DNA of 64,000 bases from Legionella sp. PC1000 (lineage in GTDB: Bacteria > Pseudomonadota > Gammaproteobacteria > Legionellales > Legionellaceae): NCBI RefSeq assembly GCF_014109805.1, contig NZ_CP059403.1:1-64000 (forward strand). The letters run 5' to 3'. A program made the position numbers and the translations under genes. This document shows, one piece after another, positions 27,018-35,506 of this stretch. Within the stretch, counting starts at the first letter, position 1. Each line of letters starts with the position of its first letter. A model generated the notes under the pieces. It searched no databases, was not told where the DNA came from, and saw only the letters and a program-made list of their open reading frames with translations.

Positions 27018-28277
27018 ATGACAGCACGCGGATCAATTACAGTTTCCTGGGAAGATGTGAAACAGGATGTGGCTAGACTAAACCCATCTTTACATCAAAT
27101 TATTGAAAATGATATTAACTTAGTTCCATCGGAATTAACTATCCTAAGCTATAATTATGGCAGCCAGATAGGTGATGAATCGTATTTTTATTTCCCCGAT
27201 TTAAAAAAATCTCCAACAATGCCATTCTGCATGGTCTATGAAAACAATTTTGAAATGTATATGGAGTTTAATGAACGAACATCACCATGGAAAATATATA
27301 AACCAGGGCAAATTTTCCCATATACTAAATTTTTAAAAAATAATTACCTATATGAGCCATCTGACATACTTAAAATGACAGCAGGTATAAGGAATTCCTT
27401 TTTATTAATGAATAAATTCAGCGATAAAAAGAGACATTCATGGTTACAAAAAAAATATAATCTAACATGCTCCGTTCCCAATAATTTCGATGAACAATTT
27501 TTTGTTTTAAAACAAATCAGTGATCATATTAATCCTTCATGGAAAGCTAAATTACTTTCATTTCCTAAAACATGGGAAGAAAAAGCGTATAAATCACCTA
27601 TGTTTGTAGATTATTTAAATTCTGTTGCCAATAATGATCATATTTTTAAGAGAAATATTTTATTGTATGACTATCTTCTAAATACCATTAATTTGGATAA
27701 TAAAATAACTAATAATGGATTTATTAAGGAAGTAATTCGATATTTATTTTTCGTAGCCTGTGGAGATCAACCCGCTTATTTACCAACATCTAATGAATCA
27801 AACGCACCAATAAGCCTCTTTAGAGAAGCATATATTGACATTTTTAAATCTGAAACGATTCCCATTTTTATGACGCCACATAAATTGTCACCTTTTGAGT
27901 CAAATGAAACAGTGTATTATTCTCTTAATAAAGAAGATTTTTTATTCAAACCAAATCAAATCTCTAACTTAAATAAATTGTCTTCTGAAATTAAATCAGC
28001 TTTTGAAAATACTTGTGAAAAGATCTACTCTTCCAAAGTTGCAGTAAATACAATACTCCATAAATGCGCTGATAATTTAAATATTAATTTAATTCATCGT
28101 TGGAATATCAACTCTTCATCTGAAAACAATCAAGAAGAACTATTCTTTAATAAAGACAATTATCTCATGGACGAAATATCAAAATATAAAAACCTGGAAT
28201 TTCCATTGAATTCATTATTTTTATCAGGGTGTTTTTCCATATCATATAAAAAAAATTATAAAGTATTAAATAAATGA
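27018..28277 (+). CDS. Unknown protein beside the RiPP island
   Basis: 419 residues, soluble, AT-rich codon use like the adjoining RiPP genes. I recognise no domain. Visible features are a basic start (MTARGSITVSWEDVKQDVAR), an aromatic-rich middle (FEMYMEFNERTSPWKIYKPG) and DYLLNTINL followed by FFVACGDQPAYLP. It is on the opposite strand to the RiPP operon and overlaps the end of tfuA by 22 bases tail to tail. Whether it belongs to the peptide system or to element maintenance cannot be told from the sequence. Confidence 0.6.
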   Translation: MTARGSITVSWEDVKQDVARLNPSLHQIIENDINLVPSELTILSYNYGSQIGDESYFYFPDLKKSPTMPFCMVYENNFEMYMEFNERTSPWKIYKPGQIFPYTKFLKNNYLYEPSDILKMTAGIRNSFLLMNKFSDKKRHSWLQKKYNLTCSVPNNFDEQFFVLKQISDHINPSWKAKLLSFPKTWEEKAYKSPMFVDYLNSVANNDHIFKRNILLYDYLLNTINLDNKITNNGFIKEVIRYLFFVACGDQPAYLPTSNESNAPISLFREAYIDIFKSETIPIFMTPHKLSPFESNETVYYSLNKEDFLFKPNQISNLNKLSSEIKSAFENTCEKIYSSKVAVNTILHKCADNLNINLIHRWNINSSSENNQEELFFNKDNYLMDEISKYKNLEFPLNSLFLSGCFSISYKKNYKVLNK

Positions 28278-29308
28278 CCATTGGAAAGGAAATATGATTC
28301 TAATTTTAAAATGCCGTCAAAAATTGCCGTCAAATTACACTTGGATATCTTTTTTTTATCTAAAAATTTAATAAAGTCGGATGATAAAAATAGTTTTTGT
28401 TCACGTCTAATTTTATCCGAAACAATTTTAAGTCTTGTTTGTTTGTAACTAAAAGAATCTAATTCATTTAATATATAGGTAATTTTATGAGTATGATTTT
28501 TCTTATACTCTAAATAAATAACAATATCGTGTGCTATCTTTTCTAAGAATGGGGTCGCTGATTGTATCGGGATTGATGCCATGCTCTGTAGATTTTTTTC
28601 TAAATAATCTATAAGAGTAGGATACATTTTATTTGCTAGATCCCTGATAATATAGATATTTTTTGAACTATGCACGATAGGGATTTCACTTTTGATTGAT
28701 TGATGATTTTTTTGAAAATATAAAAGCACATCTTTCTTTTTTTGATCTATGTAGTGCGCTTTTAATTGAACAAAAATTGCTTCTGGAACAGCAGCTTTTA
28801 GTGTCAACCAATTTCGTTTTTTAAAGTGAATTTTCCTTAATTTACAGATTAAATTATTGTCACATAAGTGTAACTTTTCTAATGTGGCTCTAATGTTCAC
28901 CATAGCAATGGTTTTATCAAAACCATGGGTAGAGGGAAAATATGAAATTGCAACTTCATCATCCCCATCTAATACACCTGATAGATAATCTTCAAAAACC
29001 TTCCCAGATCCTAACATCCCATAATTACGAAGCTCATATGCCCGAAGAGCCCCCAGAGAAGATAATCCGATTACTTTTATTCCTTGCTCTAATGCCCACA
29101 AAATCTCTTTATGAGTAACACTAGCTTGTTGTTCAAACACACCATCTACAATAACTATTATTTCTATGCTTGGGTGTTTGAGTAAAACTCCGATTATATC
29201 CCCTCTTCTAATCGCTGGTAACAATAAATCGCTATCCTGAATATATTCTGATAATTCATCATGAGAAATTGTTGAGTCAACAAATATAGCTCTTTTTTTA
29301 TTATTCAT
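28256..29308 (-). CDS. tfuA: TfuA-like thioamidation partner protein
   Basis: 350 residues. The first 170 form a TfuA domain: IFVDSTISHDELSEYIQDSD, LPAIRRGDI, DGVFEQQASVTHKEILWALE, GIKVIGLSSLGALRAYEL, and GVLDGDDEVAISYFP. TfuA proteins partner with YcaO enzymes, stimulating replacement of a backbone amide oxygen by sulfur (shown for methyl-CoM reductase thioglycine and thioviridamide-type peptides). The C-terminal 180 residues are an unassigned Lys-rich helical extension. The start overlaps the end of the ycaO gene by 8 bases, indicating coupled expression. Confidence 0.87.
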   Translation of the reverse strand: MNNKKRAIFVDSTISHDELSEYIQDSDLLLPAIRRGDIIGVLLKHPSIEIIVIVDGVFEQQASVTHKEILWALEQGIKVIGLSSLGALRAYELRNYGMLGSGKVFEDYLSGVLDGDDEVAISYFPSTHGFDKTIAMVNIRATLEKLHLCDNNLICKLRKIHFKKRNWLTLKAAVPEAIFVQLKAHYIDQKKKDVLLYFQKNHQSIKSEIPIVHSSKNIYIIRDLANKMYPTLIDYLEKNLQSMASIPIQSATPFLEKIAHDIVIYLEYKKNHTHKITYILNELDSFSYKQTRLKIVSDKIRREQKLFLSSDFIKFLDKKKISKCNLTAIFDGILKLESYFLSNGHLFNTL

Positions 29309-30335
29309 TATTTATTAGGAAAGTTTTTAAAATACATATATCTTCGTTACAGTAAGAGTATACAGCTAAGTCGTTATTGTTGTGATTTAGAAGTTTAACA
29401 ATTTGATCGAATTGTTGTACCAGAGAAAGGTTCGAGGAATTAAGATTTTCGAAATAGATTTTTTCTGGAATTTGAGTCAATGTCTTTAATTTTAAAAAAT
29501 TATAACAAGATTGATCCAAATCATCTCTTGCGCCAGATATAATACCAACTTTTGATTGAATTGCCTCAATATAGGCTTTCATAACCGCCTCATGCTTTGA
29601 AAAATGACAGCTATAACCAGCTACTACAGACTGATTATTTAGAGGATTACTATTTAAAATATTACTTTCAATCACAGGCAAATTAAAAATATTCTCATAA
29701 AAATAAAACGAGGCACTTATTTTATTCATATCTGTAAATCTGAATATGTCGCATTCAACGTGCTCTAGCTGTTTTTTTTTGGATAACTTGGTTGAATTTC
29801 TTTCTATTAATTCTAAAAAACTATAAATTAATGCTTCTTTATAATTTGACCCCGACGCAATACCATCGGAATTTTGTCCAAATATTTTAGAAAGAAGTAA
29901 ATTACTATCAAGAGATAACGCTATATGTGGTATGTATATTTCTTTATTTGATATTAGGGTTCTTCCAAGGCACCAATCAAGACTTTGCTTACTTAATACT
30001 GTGGCGCCATAGTCTTGTTTATTTAAATTAACAAATAAATCATGATTATTAGCCAAATCTTCCTGTGAAACATTAATTATTTCTGGTTTAACTTCTTCTG
30101 CAAAATAAGTCTCTATAGATTCCATCAATGCTGCACACTGGGCCTCATCTTTATGTATTGATTTGCCCATGCTGACGGTTATTGATTTTGCATTCGGACG
30201 AATAGCAGAAAATATTTTTAGATCGGATGTATCATCTAAATAACTTAAATCAGCAAGCCTTGAAATTCCAGCTTGCTTTATATATTTTGAAAGCAGGGAT
30301 AAAGTATCACCAGCAGATCTAAACCTCAAACTCAT
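29301..30335 (-). CDS. ycaO: YcaO-family cyclodehydratase/thioamidase
   Basis: About 344 residues. The ATP-binding signatures are visible: ASGSNYKEALIYSFLELIER, then VVAGYSCHFSKHEAVMKAYI with EAIQSKVGIISGARDDL. YcaO enzymes phosphorylate a peptide amide carbonyl to form azolines or, with TfuA and a sulfur donor, thioamides. The protein ends at CILKTFLINNE, shorter than many YcaOs and lacking the Pro-rich tail of azoline-forming ones. A GTG at 30350 overlaps the carrier gene; ATG at 30335 is an alternative start that I prefer. Between the carrier gene and tfuA in one operon. Confidence 0.88.
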   Translation of the reverse strand: MSLRFRSAGDTLSLLSKYIKQAGISRLADLSYLDDTSDLKIFSAIRPNAKSITVSMGKSIHKDEAQCAALMESIETYFAEEVKPEIINVSQEDLANNHDLFVNLNKQDYGATVLSKQSLDWCLGRTLISNKEIYIPHIALSLDSNLLLSKIFGQNSDGIASGSNYKEALIYSFLELIERNSTKLSKKKQLEHVECDIFRFTDMNKISASFYFYENIFNLPVIESNILNSNPLNNQSVVAGYSCHFSKHEAVMKAYIEAIQSKVGIISGARDDLDQSCYNFLKLKTLTQIPEKIYFENLNSSNLSLVQQFDQIVKLLNHNNNDLAVYSYCNEDICILKTFLINNE

Positions 30336-30342
30336 GATAAAA

Positions 30343-30594
30343 TCATCCACCAGAAATTGCAGATAAAATATTCAAGGAGTCCTTATCTGTTAATTTAATG
30401 TAATTCAGTGTGTCTATTTTTATGCCATTTAAATAAAGTAATATATAATCTTTTGGCAAATCATCTTCGAATAAATACTTATATTTAGTTTTTAAAACAT
30501 CACTTAGAAGTTCTTTCCAATATATTTTATCATTTACGATAAAACTATTGCTCAGATGATTTAACGCTCCAGGAAAGCTAACAGAAACTTCCAT
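30343..30594 (-). CDS. ThiS/MoaD-like sulfur-carrier protein
   Basis: 83 residues with a beta-grasp-like pattern: MEVSVSFPGALNHL, YLNGIKIDTLNYIKLTDKDS and the terminal LNILSAISGG. The C-terminal Gly-Gly is what E1 enzymes adenylate and convert to a thiocarboxylate. The E1-rhodanese gene at 33483 is the obvious partner. It follows the candidate precursor gene by one base and is coupled to ycaO. Divergent in sequence from housekeeping ThiS, so a role dedicated to the peptide pathway is likely. Confidence 0.85.
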   Translation of the reverse strand: MEVSVSFPGALNHLSNSFIVNDKIYWKELLSDVLKTKYKYLFEDDLPKDYILLYLNGIKIDTLNYIKLTDKDSLNILSAISGG

Positions 30595-30595
30595 T

Positions 30596-30724
30596 TTAAA
30601 TTAGGCTGATGGAATTCAAGGAAATAGGATTTTCAAATATATCATAAACTTCCTGAATATCTGTTTCAAAAAGATTAATATCCTGTTCAGATAAGGATAC
30701 ATTAAATTCTTGTTTATCATCCAT
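30596..30724 (-). CDS. Candidate RiPP precursor peptide
   Basis: A 42-codon frame missed by length filters. It begins MDDKQEFNVSLSEQDINLFE, is strongly acidic in its first 30 residues (leader-like), and ends FENPISLNSISLI with three Ser and no Asp or Glu (core-like). There is no Cys anywhere, so thiazoles cannot form, but backbone thioamides or Ser-derived rings could. It sits exactly where a precursor is expected, between the ATP-grasp gene and the sulfur carrier, one base from the latter. The ribosome site (GGTG) is modest. Product and modification are inference. Confidence 0.72.
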   Translation of the reverse strand: MDDKQEFNVSLSEQDINLFETDIQEVYDIFENPISLNSISLI

Positions 30725-30744
30725 TTTGCACCATATAGAACGAA

Positions 30745-31911
30745 TTAATCATATTTTATTATATCATTGTTTTCTAAAGAGAAAAAATCATCTATTAAAT
30801 CACTGTAAACGGAACTATATCCAACGAATGAAGCTGCAGTATTACTTGCTGATTTTGGAGTGTCATAATAACCACCAATATGAACTCGAAAATCAAAATT
30901 GTATTGTCCTTTAAGTTTTGGTAGGGATATTTGTGATACTTTGCCTTTTTTAAGAGGTATGTATCCACAAAAATCATATACCTCATTATTATTAAGCTTA
31001 ATCGTCATATCTTTATCTAGCTCAAGGAGTACCATAGCGGTCTCCAGAGAAATCCCTGCCCTTCTTCTATGAATCAGATTTATAGCACCACCTGCTTGGC
31101 GAATATTAGTTTCTAGGAAAATGGGCTCTTGGTAATCATCTAGAAAAAATTCTGTATGCATAACACCATTTTTGTACTCTAGTAATTGCTGAACTTTAAT
31201 GGATTCTTGCTCTATTTTTTTTTCAAGAGACAAATCAACTATAGGGAAACTGGCAATTATTTTCCCGTTTAGAAACATATGATTAGGATAAGAATATCTC
31301 CGTGCCTGAATATACTTAACTACGCCATTTTTTACTATCAATTCACAATGAAACAAGGGTTCAGGATAGAATTTTTGCAAAATAAACTTTATTTTAGAGT
31401 CAAAGCAAGTACTCTTCCAAACTATAAAGTCATTTTTACTTTTAATATGATAACCGCCCTCTGCACCAGCAAGATTGTCTGGTTTGATGAAATACTCACT
31501 GTAACCTATTGAATCAATAATATCTTCATACGCAAGATCTTCATGATAATCCAATGTTTTTGGAACCATCATATAAGGACTTAATAGTCTGTACATCTCT
31601 GATTTGACTTTATATTTCTCTATTGTTGGATAATTAATCCCAGGAATATTATATTTTGTTCTGAGCTTAGCTGCTTCAATTAGAAAATTATCATTAAAAC
31701 AAACAATAGCATCAACCCTATTATTTTCTATGATTTTCGCTATTTCATCTATACACAAAGAATTATAATAAACACTGTTCTCTTTTCCGACTGTCTCTGT
31801 GCCCTCAAAATAAGCCAATGTTGGTTCAATATCGTTGGTTTTTAACAATTCAAAATCAACCAACTTATATGTAAAGGGCATACCAATTAATAAAGGGAAT
31901 AATTTTTGCAT
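30745..31911 (-). CDS. ATP-grasp ligase of the RiPP cluster
   Basis: 388 residues with ATP-grasp features: YFIKPDNLAGAEGGYHIKS (nucleotide-binding loop), LQKFYPEPLFHCELIVKNG, and GVMHTEFFLDDYQEPIFLET followed by NIRQAGG (metal-binding E and N). It resembles amino-acid or peptide ligases of the carbamoyl-phosphate-synthase-like group. In this cluster it could add an amino acid to the peptide terminus or form a side-chain ring with core Ser, or provide a protective ligation. It begins directly after the transporter gene and is 20 bases from the precursor gene. Confidence 0.85.
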   Translation of the reverse strand: MQKLFPLLIGMPFTYKLVDFELLKTNDIEPTLAYFEGTETVGKENSVYYNSLCIDEIAKIIENNRVDAIVCFNDNFLIEAAKLRTKYNIPGINYPTIEKYKVKSEMYRLLSPYMMVPKTLDYHEDLAYEDIIDSIGYSEYFIKPDNLAGAEGGYHIKSKNDFIVWKSTCFDSKIKFILQKFYPEPLFHCELIVKNGVVKYIQARRYSYPNHMFLNGKIIASFPIVDLSLEKKIEQESIKVQQLLEYKNGVMHTEFFLDDYQEPIFLETNIRQAGGAINLIHRRRAGISLETAMVLLELDKDMTIKLNNNEVYDFCGYIPLKKGKVSQISLPKLKGQYNFDFRVHIGGYYDTPKSASNTAASFVGYSSVYSDLIDDFFSLENNDIIKYD

Positions 31912-33324
31912 TTAAGTAACCCTGTATTTAAATATAGAATTATATGCTAATGAGATTACTATCAAACCCATCATCGTGTTGATAAGCATTGCATCTAAAG
32001 ATAAGTTAGTTAACTGAGAGCAAATGTATACCGAAAGATAGATTAATGAAGGACACAAACCATTAAGCACAATTACATTAAAGCTAGCTAAGCGCGTGCC
32101 TTGAAAATTATTGTAACCCGAAAGTTGTGCTACCTGACGCATAAAAAACATACTCATGTATTCTATATATGCAAAAACTCCAAACATAGTTATTAGTAAA
32201 ATACTCACATGCTGCTCACTAATTAAAGAATAATAAAAAATCAAAAAAACCAATGGTACTAAGTAATTTATATAAGAAATTTGTTGATATAATTTAATCC
32301 GGGAATATTCAGTACGGCTCTTTACTAGTGACCAGGCCATTATGGCGCCTAAAATTAAAGAAACAAAAGGTTCAGAGGAATATGCAAAATTAAATAAATC
32401 AATACTGCTATGCAGATTGTGTAAGAAATAAGTTAATACCGAACCGGTAAACACTGCTAAAATAAGCCCATAACCCAATGAAATATTAATTATCAGTTTA
32501 AGGTCATTCGTGTGTAATGATTTTTTAAAATTATTATATATTATGCCTATGAATACAATTGTCAGCATTGGAGCTAGAACCCCAATAGACATAACAAATA
32601 AAGATAAACAACCAGAAAATATTAATGCTATAGTGATCAATATAATATAAGAAAATGCCCCTAATCTCCCAAATTTTAAGACTATCTTTAAACAGTCCCT
32701 CCAATATCCACGAATAATCAGTAAGTAAATAACAAATATGACTTCTAAATAAACACAATATTTACTATAAACTGTTAACTCGTTATTTTCATAAAACCAT
32801 CCAAAAATAAATATTGAAATGATTCCAACTAGGTTCAAACTAAAACCGAAGTAATTATTAGCCTGGGTCACACTGATTCTTTGATTTTTTGTATATGTAT
32901 TTAACTCAGCTCTGATTAAAAGCTGAAAAAATGAGATAATGAAATAATGAGCCCCACTCCAAAAATAAAGCTGGAGCTTATCAGCCGGATTTAAGACGAA
33001 GTAACTACTAATAACAAAAATAATACTAAGGATTGATGCAATAAAACGATACCAGTGAATAAACAAATGTTCTCTGTTTTTAAAATAATTCTTATTTAAG
33101 AAGTCCATGAAAAATGATAAAAAAATACTGGTAAATGCAATTAGAATTGTAATTTGTGAAAAAAATAAAATGAGCCTACTACTTTCATGCAACACTTGAG
33201 CATAGGCATTAAGCTCTACACCAAGTGCTCGGATAGGAAAATATACTGGTAAAATAAAAAAATAAATTAAACCAATATTCTCCGAAACTCCCCTGATAAA
33301 TCTTCCTAACATTTTGTTAATCAC
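31912..33324 (-). CDS. Multi-pass (about 12 TM) exporter, MFS-like
   Basis: 470 residues with about twelve hydrophobic segments spread over the whole length and short polar loops, the form of a major-facilitator-type transporter, though no clear MFS signature is seen. First gene of the minus-strand RiPP operon. Its role is probably export of the mature peptide or self-immunity. The start is a GTG at 33324 after AAGGGAA; an ATG at 33312 is also possible. Confidence 0.75.
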   Translation of the reverse strand: MINKMLGRFIRGVSENIGLIYFFILPVYFPIRALGVELNAYAQVLHESSRLILFFSQITILIAFTSIFLSFFMDFLNKNYFKNREHLFIHWYRFIASILSIIFVISSYFVLNPADKLQLYFWSGAHYFIISFFQLLIRAELNTYTKNQRISVTQANNYFGFSLNLVGIISIFIFGWFYENNELTVYSKYCVYLEVIFVIYLLIIRGYWRDCLKIVLKFGRLGAFSYIILITIALIFSGCLSLFVMSIGVLAPMLTIVFIGIIYNNFKKSLHTNDLKLIINISLGYGLILAVFTGSVLTYFLHNLHSSIDLFNFAYSSEPFVSLILGAIMAWSLVKSRTEYSRIKLYQQISYINYLVPLVFLIFYYSLISEQHVSILLITMFGVFAYIEYMSMFFMRQVAQLSGYNNFQGTRLASFNVIVLNGLCPSLIYLSVYICSQLTNLSLDAMLINTMMGLIVISLAYNSIFKYRVT

Positions 33325-33482
33325 ATCCGTTCCCTTTTAACAACTTTACAAATACAAATGCTGAGGTTGATGACATAAAATGCTTTTGAGACTACAATGA
33401 GCAGATGTTGGTCTTAAAGTACCTAAAGTTTCAGTTCATGCTCTAGATTCAATAAATTTTTTCGTTATTTTTATAGTCATAT

Positions 33483-34526
33483 ATGCCATCAGAACGCTAT
33501 TGTAGACAAATTAATCTTCTTGGGGAAGAAAACCAGCTTAAATTAGCTGAGGCTTCTGTGTTAGTAATTGGAGCCGGAGGAATCGGCTCCCCAGCTCTTA
33601 TGTACTTGGTGGCTGGTGGCATTGGGAAAGTAGGTTTTATTGACTATGATTTTGTGACTCTGTCTAATTTACATAGACAAATTCTTTATACCGAACATGA
33701 TATTGGGAGCACCAAATCATCTATTGCTTACCAAAAACTAAGCTCCATAAACTCAGAAACAAATTTAATTGAATACAATTCAAAATTAAATATTGAAATT
33801 GCAAATAGTATTATTCCTCAATACGATTTAATTATTGATGGTTCCGATAATTTTAAAACTCGTTATTTAGTTAATGATATTTGCTGTCAATTGAATAAAC
33901 CATTCATTAGCTCAAGTATTTTTCAAAATAAAATACAAATCATTTTTTTTGATATTAAACAAGGATGTTATAGATGTATATTTCCTGAACCACCACCACC
34001 TTTTTTAATGAACAACTGCTCTGATGCTGGCGTTCTAGGTCCAACAACAGGTATAGCTGGATCGATGACCGCATCATTAGCCATTAAATATTTTGTAAAT
34101 CCAAACGCCACCCCAGTTCAAAAAATAATTACTTTTGATAGTGATACCTTAAAGACAGAACAGTTACCATTTTCACAAATAGATCGCTGTTCAGGCTGCC
34201 ATCATAAATCGATTTCTTGGCCAACTCAAAATTTTAGTGTGGAACTTCAAAAAATTGATTTATCAAATTATAAAGTCATTGATATTAGAGAAGTTAATGA
34301 AGATCGTAAGGTCAAGTTAACTAGTGATGAACTTCATATTCCTTTCAGCCAGATGATTGAGCTATCTAATAAAATTCCACAGGATAAATTGCTTGTTTAT
34401 TGTCAAAGTGGCGTTAGAAGTGATTATGCAGTGCATTTTCTGCGCAAAAACGGGTTTCATGCGTTTTCACTTGACCAGGGAGTATCTACTTTGAAAATCA
34501 ATACTGATGGATTTGCTTATTTATAA
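33483..34526 (+). CDS. ThiF/MoeB-type E1 fused to rhodanese domain
   Basis: 347 residues. N-terminal adenylating domain: CRQINLLGEENQLKLAEASV, nucleotide loop VIGAGGIGSPALMYL, DGSDNFKTRYLVND, zinc Cys pairs (CYRC and CSGC) and the CSDAGVLGPTTGIAG loop with the Cys. C-terminal rhodanese: VIDIREVNEDR and active loop YCQSGVRSDYAV with catalytic Cys. This is the UBA4/MoeZ architecture, which activates a GG-ended carrier and loads sulfur on it. Divergent from the RiPP operon across a 158-bp gap, so probably co-regulated. Confidence 0.92.
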   Translation: MPSERYCRQINLLGEENQLKLAEASVLVIGAGGIGSPALMYLVAGGIGKVGFIDYDFVTLSNLHRQILYTEHDIGSTKSSIAYQKLSSINSETNLIEYNSKLNIEIANSIIPQYDLIIDGSDNFKTRYLVNDICCQLNKPFISSSIFQNKIQIIFFDIKQGCYRCIFPEPPPPFLMNNCSDAGVLGPTTGIAGSMTASLAIKYFVNPNATPVQKIITFDSDTLKTEQLPFSQIDRCSGCHHKSISWPTQNFSVELQKIDLSNYKVIDIREVNEDRKVKLTSDELHIPFSQMIELSNKIPQDKLLVYCQSGVRSDYAVHFLRKNGFHAFSLDQGVSTLKINTDGFAYL

Positions 34527-34532
34527 ATATTT

Positions 34533-35411
34533 TTAATTTTCAATATCAAGATAATCATAAATCCTTTCAATACTTTCAAATTCCATCAAAACTCTTATTC
34601 GACCAGTCTTTAATGCATTAATTCTTACATTTTTGTTGTATAGGTTTAAAAATTTTTCGGATAAGATCTTCATGTCATCACTTGAAACCAGAGGCCTATT
34701 ATTTATTTTTGTAACCTGAGGCTCAAGTAAATCCAGATATTTCTTCTCCTTAATAAACTTTTCTGTTTCTCGAACAGAGAGTTTTTTGTCTATAACATAT
34801 TGAATTACAATATTTTGAAATTTATGATCTAAAATAATTGCTGCTCTAATATGGCCATAATCCACATCCCCATTTTCCCAAAACAATTTACATTCAGGGC
34901 TTAATAATGATGCAACACGAATTAAATTGGCAACAGTAGATCTCGGCTTACCGATTATTTTGGATACTTGATCAACACTTAAAAAATGCTCATCCTTAAG
35001 CTTTAATAAAGATTCAGATTCTTCAAGTAAAGTTAGCTGTTCTCGTTGAATGTTTTCAATTAATGCAATGGCAAAAGCTTCTCTCTCATTAACATTTTTT
35101 ATTAGACAGGGAATTACAGTTAAACCAATTTCTAAAGCTGAAAGATATCTTCTCTCACCAGCTATCAGCTCATACTTTTCATCATCCATTTCTCTAACAA
35201 TAATAGGTTGTAAGACGCCTTGTTCTTTAATAGACTCTACTAAGTCTTGAAGAGACTCTTTTGAAATTTTCCCATGTTTGCGAGGTTGATATTTACCAAG
35301 AACAATTTTTGCAAGCGAAATATTTTTCATTATATTTCCACTTTGCTTTTCATGGTTTAAGTTTAATAAATCAACTTCAATTGCATTAATACCCTTGCCT
35401 AAGATATTCAT
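34533..35411 (-). CDS. parB: ParB/Spo0J-type partition protein
   Basis: 292 residues. N-terminus LGKGINAIEVDLL matches the ParA-contact motif of canonical ParB; then QPRKHG, ELIAGERRYLSALE (CTP-binding GERR box), IENIQREQLTLLEE, and a helix-turn-helix LSVDQVSKIIGKPRSTVANL. It binds a centromere site and loads as a clamp. Third gene of the partition operon, tail to tail with the E1-rhodanese gene (6-base gap). A perfect palindrome lies upstream of it at 35491-35504. Confidence 0.9.
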   Translation of the reverse strand: MNILGKGINAIEVDLLNLNHEKQSGNIMKNISLAKIVLGKYQPRKHGKISKESLQDLVESIKEQGVLQPIIVREMDDEKYELIAGERRYLSALEIGLTVIPCLIKNVNEREAFAIALIENIQREQLTLLEESESLLKLKDEHFLSVDQVSKIIGKPRSTVANLIRVASLLSPECKLFWENGDVDYGHIRAAIILDHKFQNIVIQYVIDKKLSVRETEKFIKEKKYLDLLEPQVTKINNRPLVSSDDMKILSEKFLNLYNKNVRINALKTGRIRVLMEFESIERIYDYLDIEN

Positions 35412-35490
35412 AAAATTGCCTTTTATTTGCTTGCAAAAAAAAACTTAAAAACCCCTATAATCCTCTGCCATCATGGGCTATAGAAGACTT

Positions 35491-35504
35491 GTCCCGTACG
35501 GGAC
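35491..35504. promoter_or_regulatory. Perfect 14-bp palindrome, candidate parS or operator
   Basis: GTCCCGTACGGGAC lies between the RHH gene and parB, in a short gap whose other bases are AT-rich. A single GC-rich perfect palindrome in a partition operon is a good candidate for the ParB site or for autoregulation. No second copy was noticed in the window. Confidence 0.5.
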
Positions 35505-35506
35505 TA

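Noticed and set aside
34533-35411. Assignment of the RHH gene or second ParB as a relaxase accessory
   Set aside because: They are joined to parA by overlapping start and stop codons and have partition-type motifs; no relaxase lies nearby.
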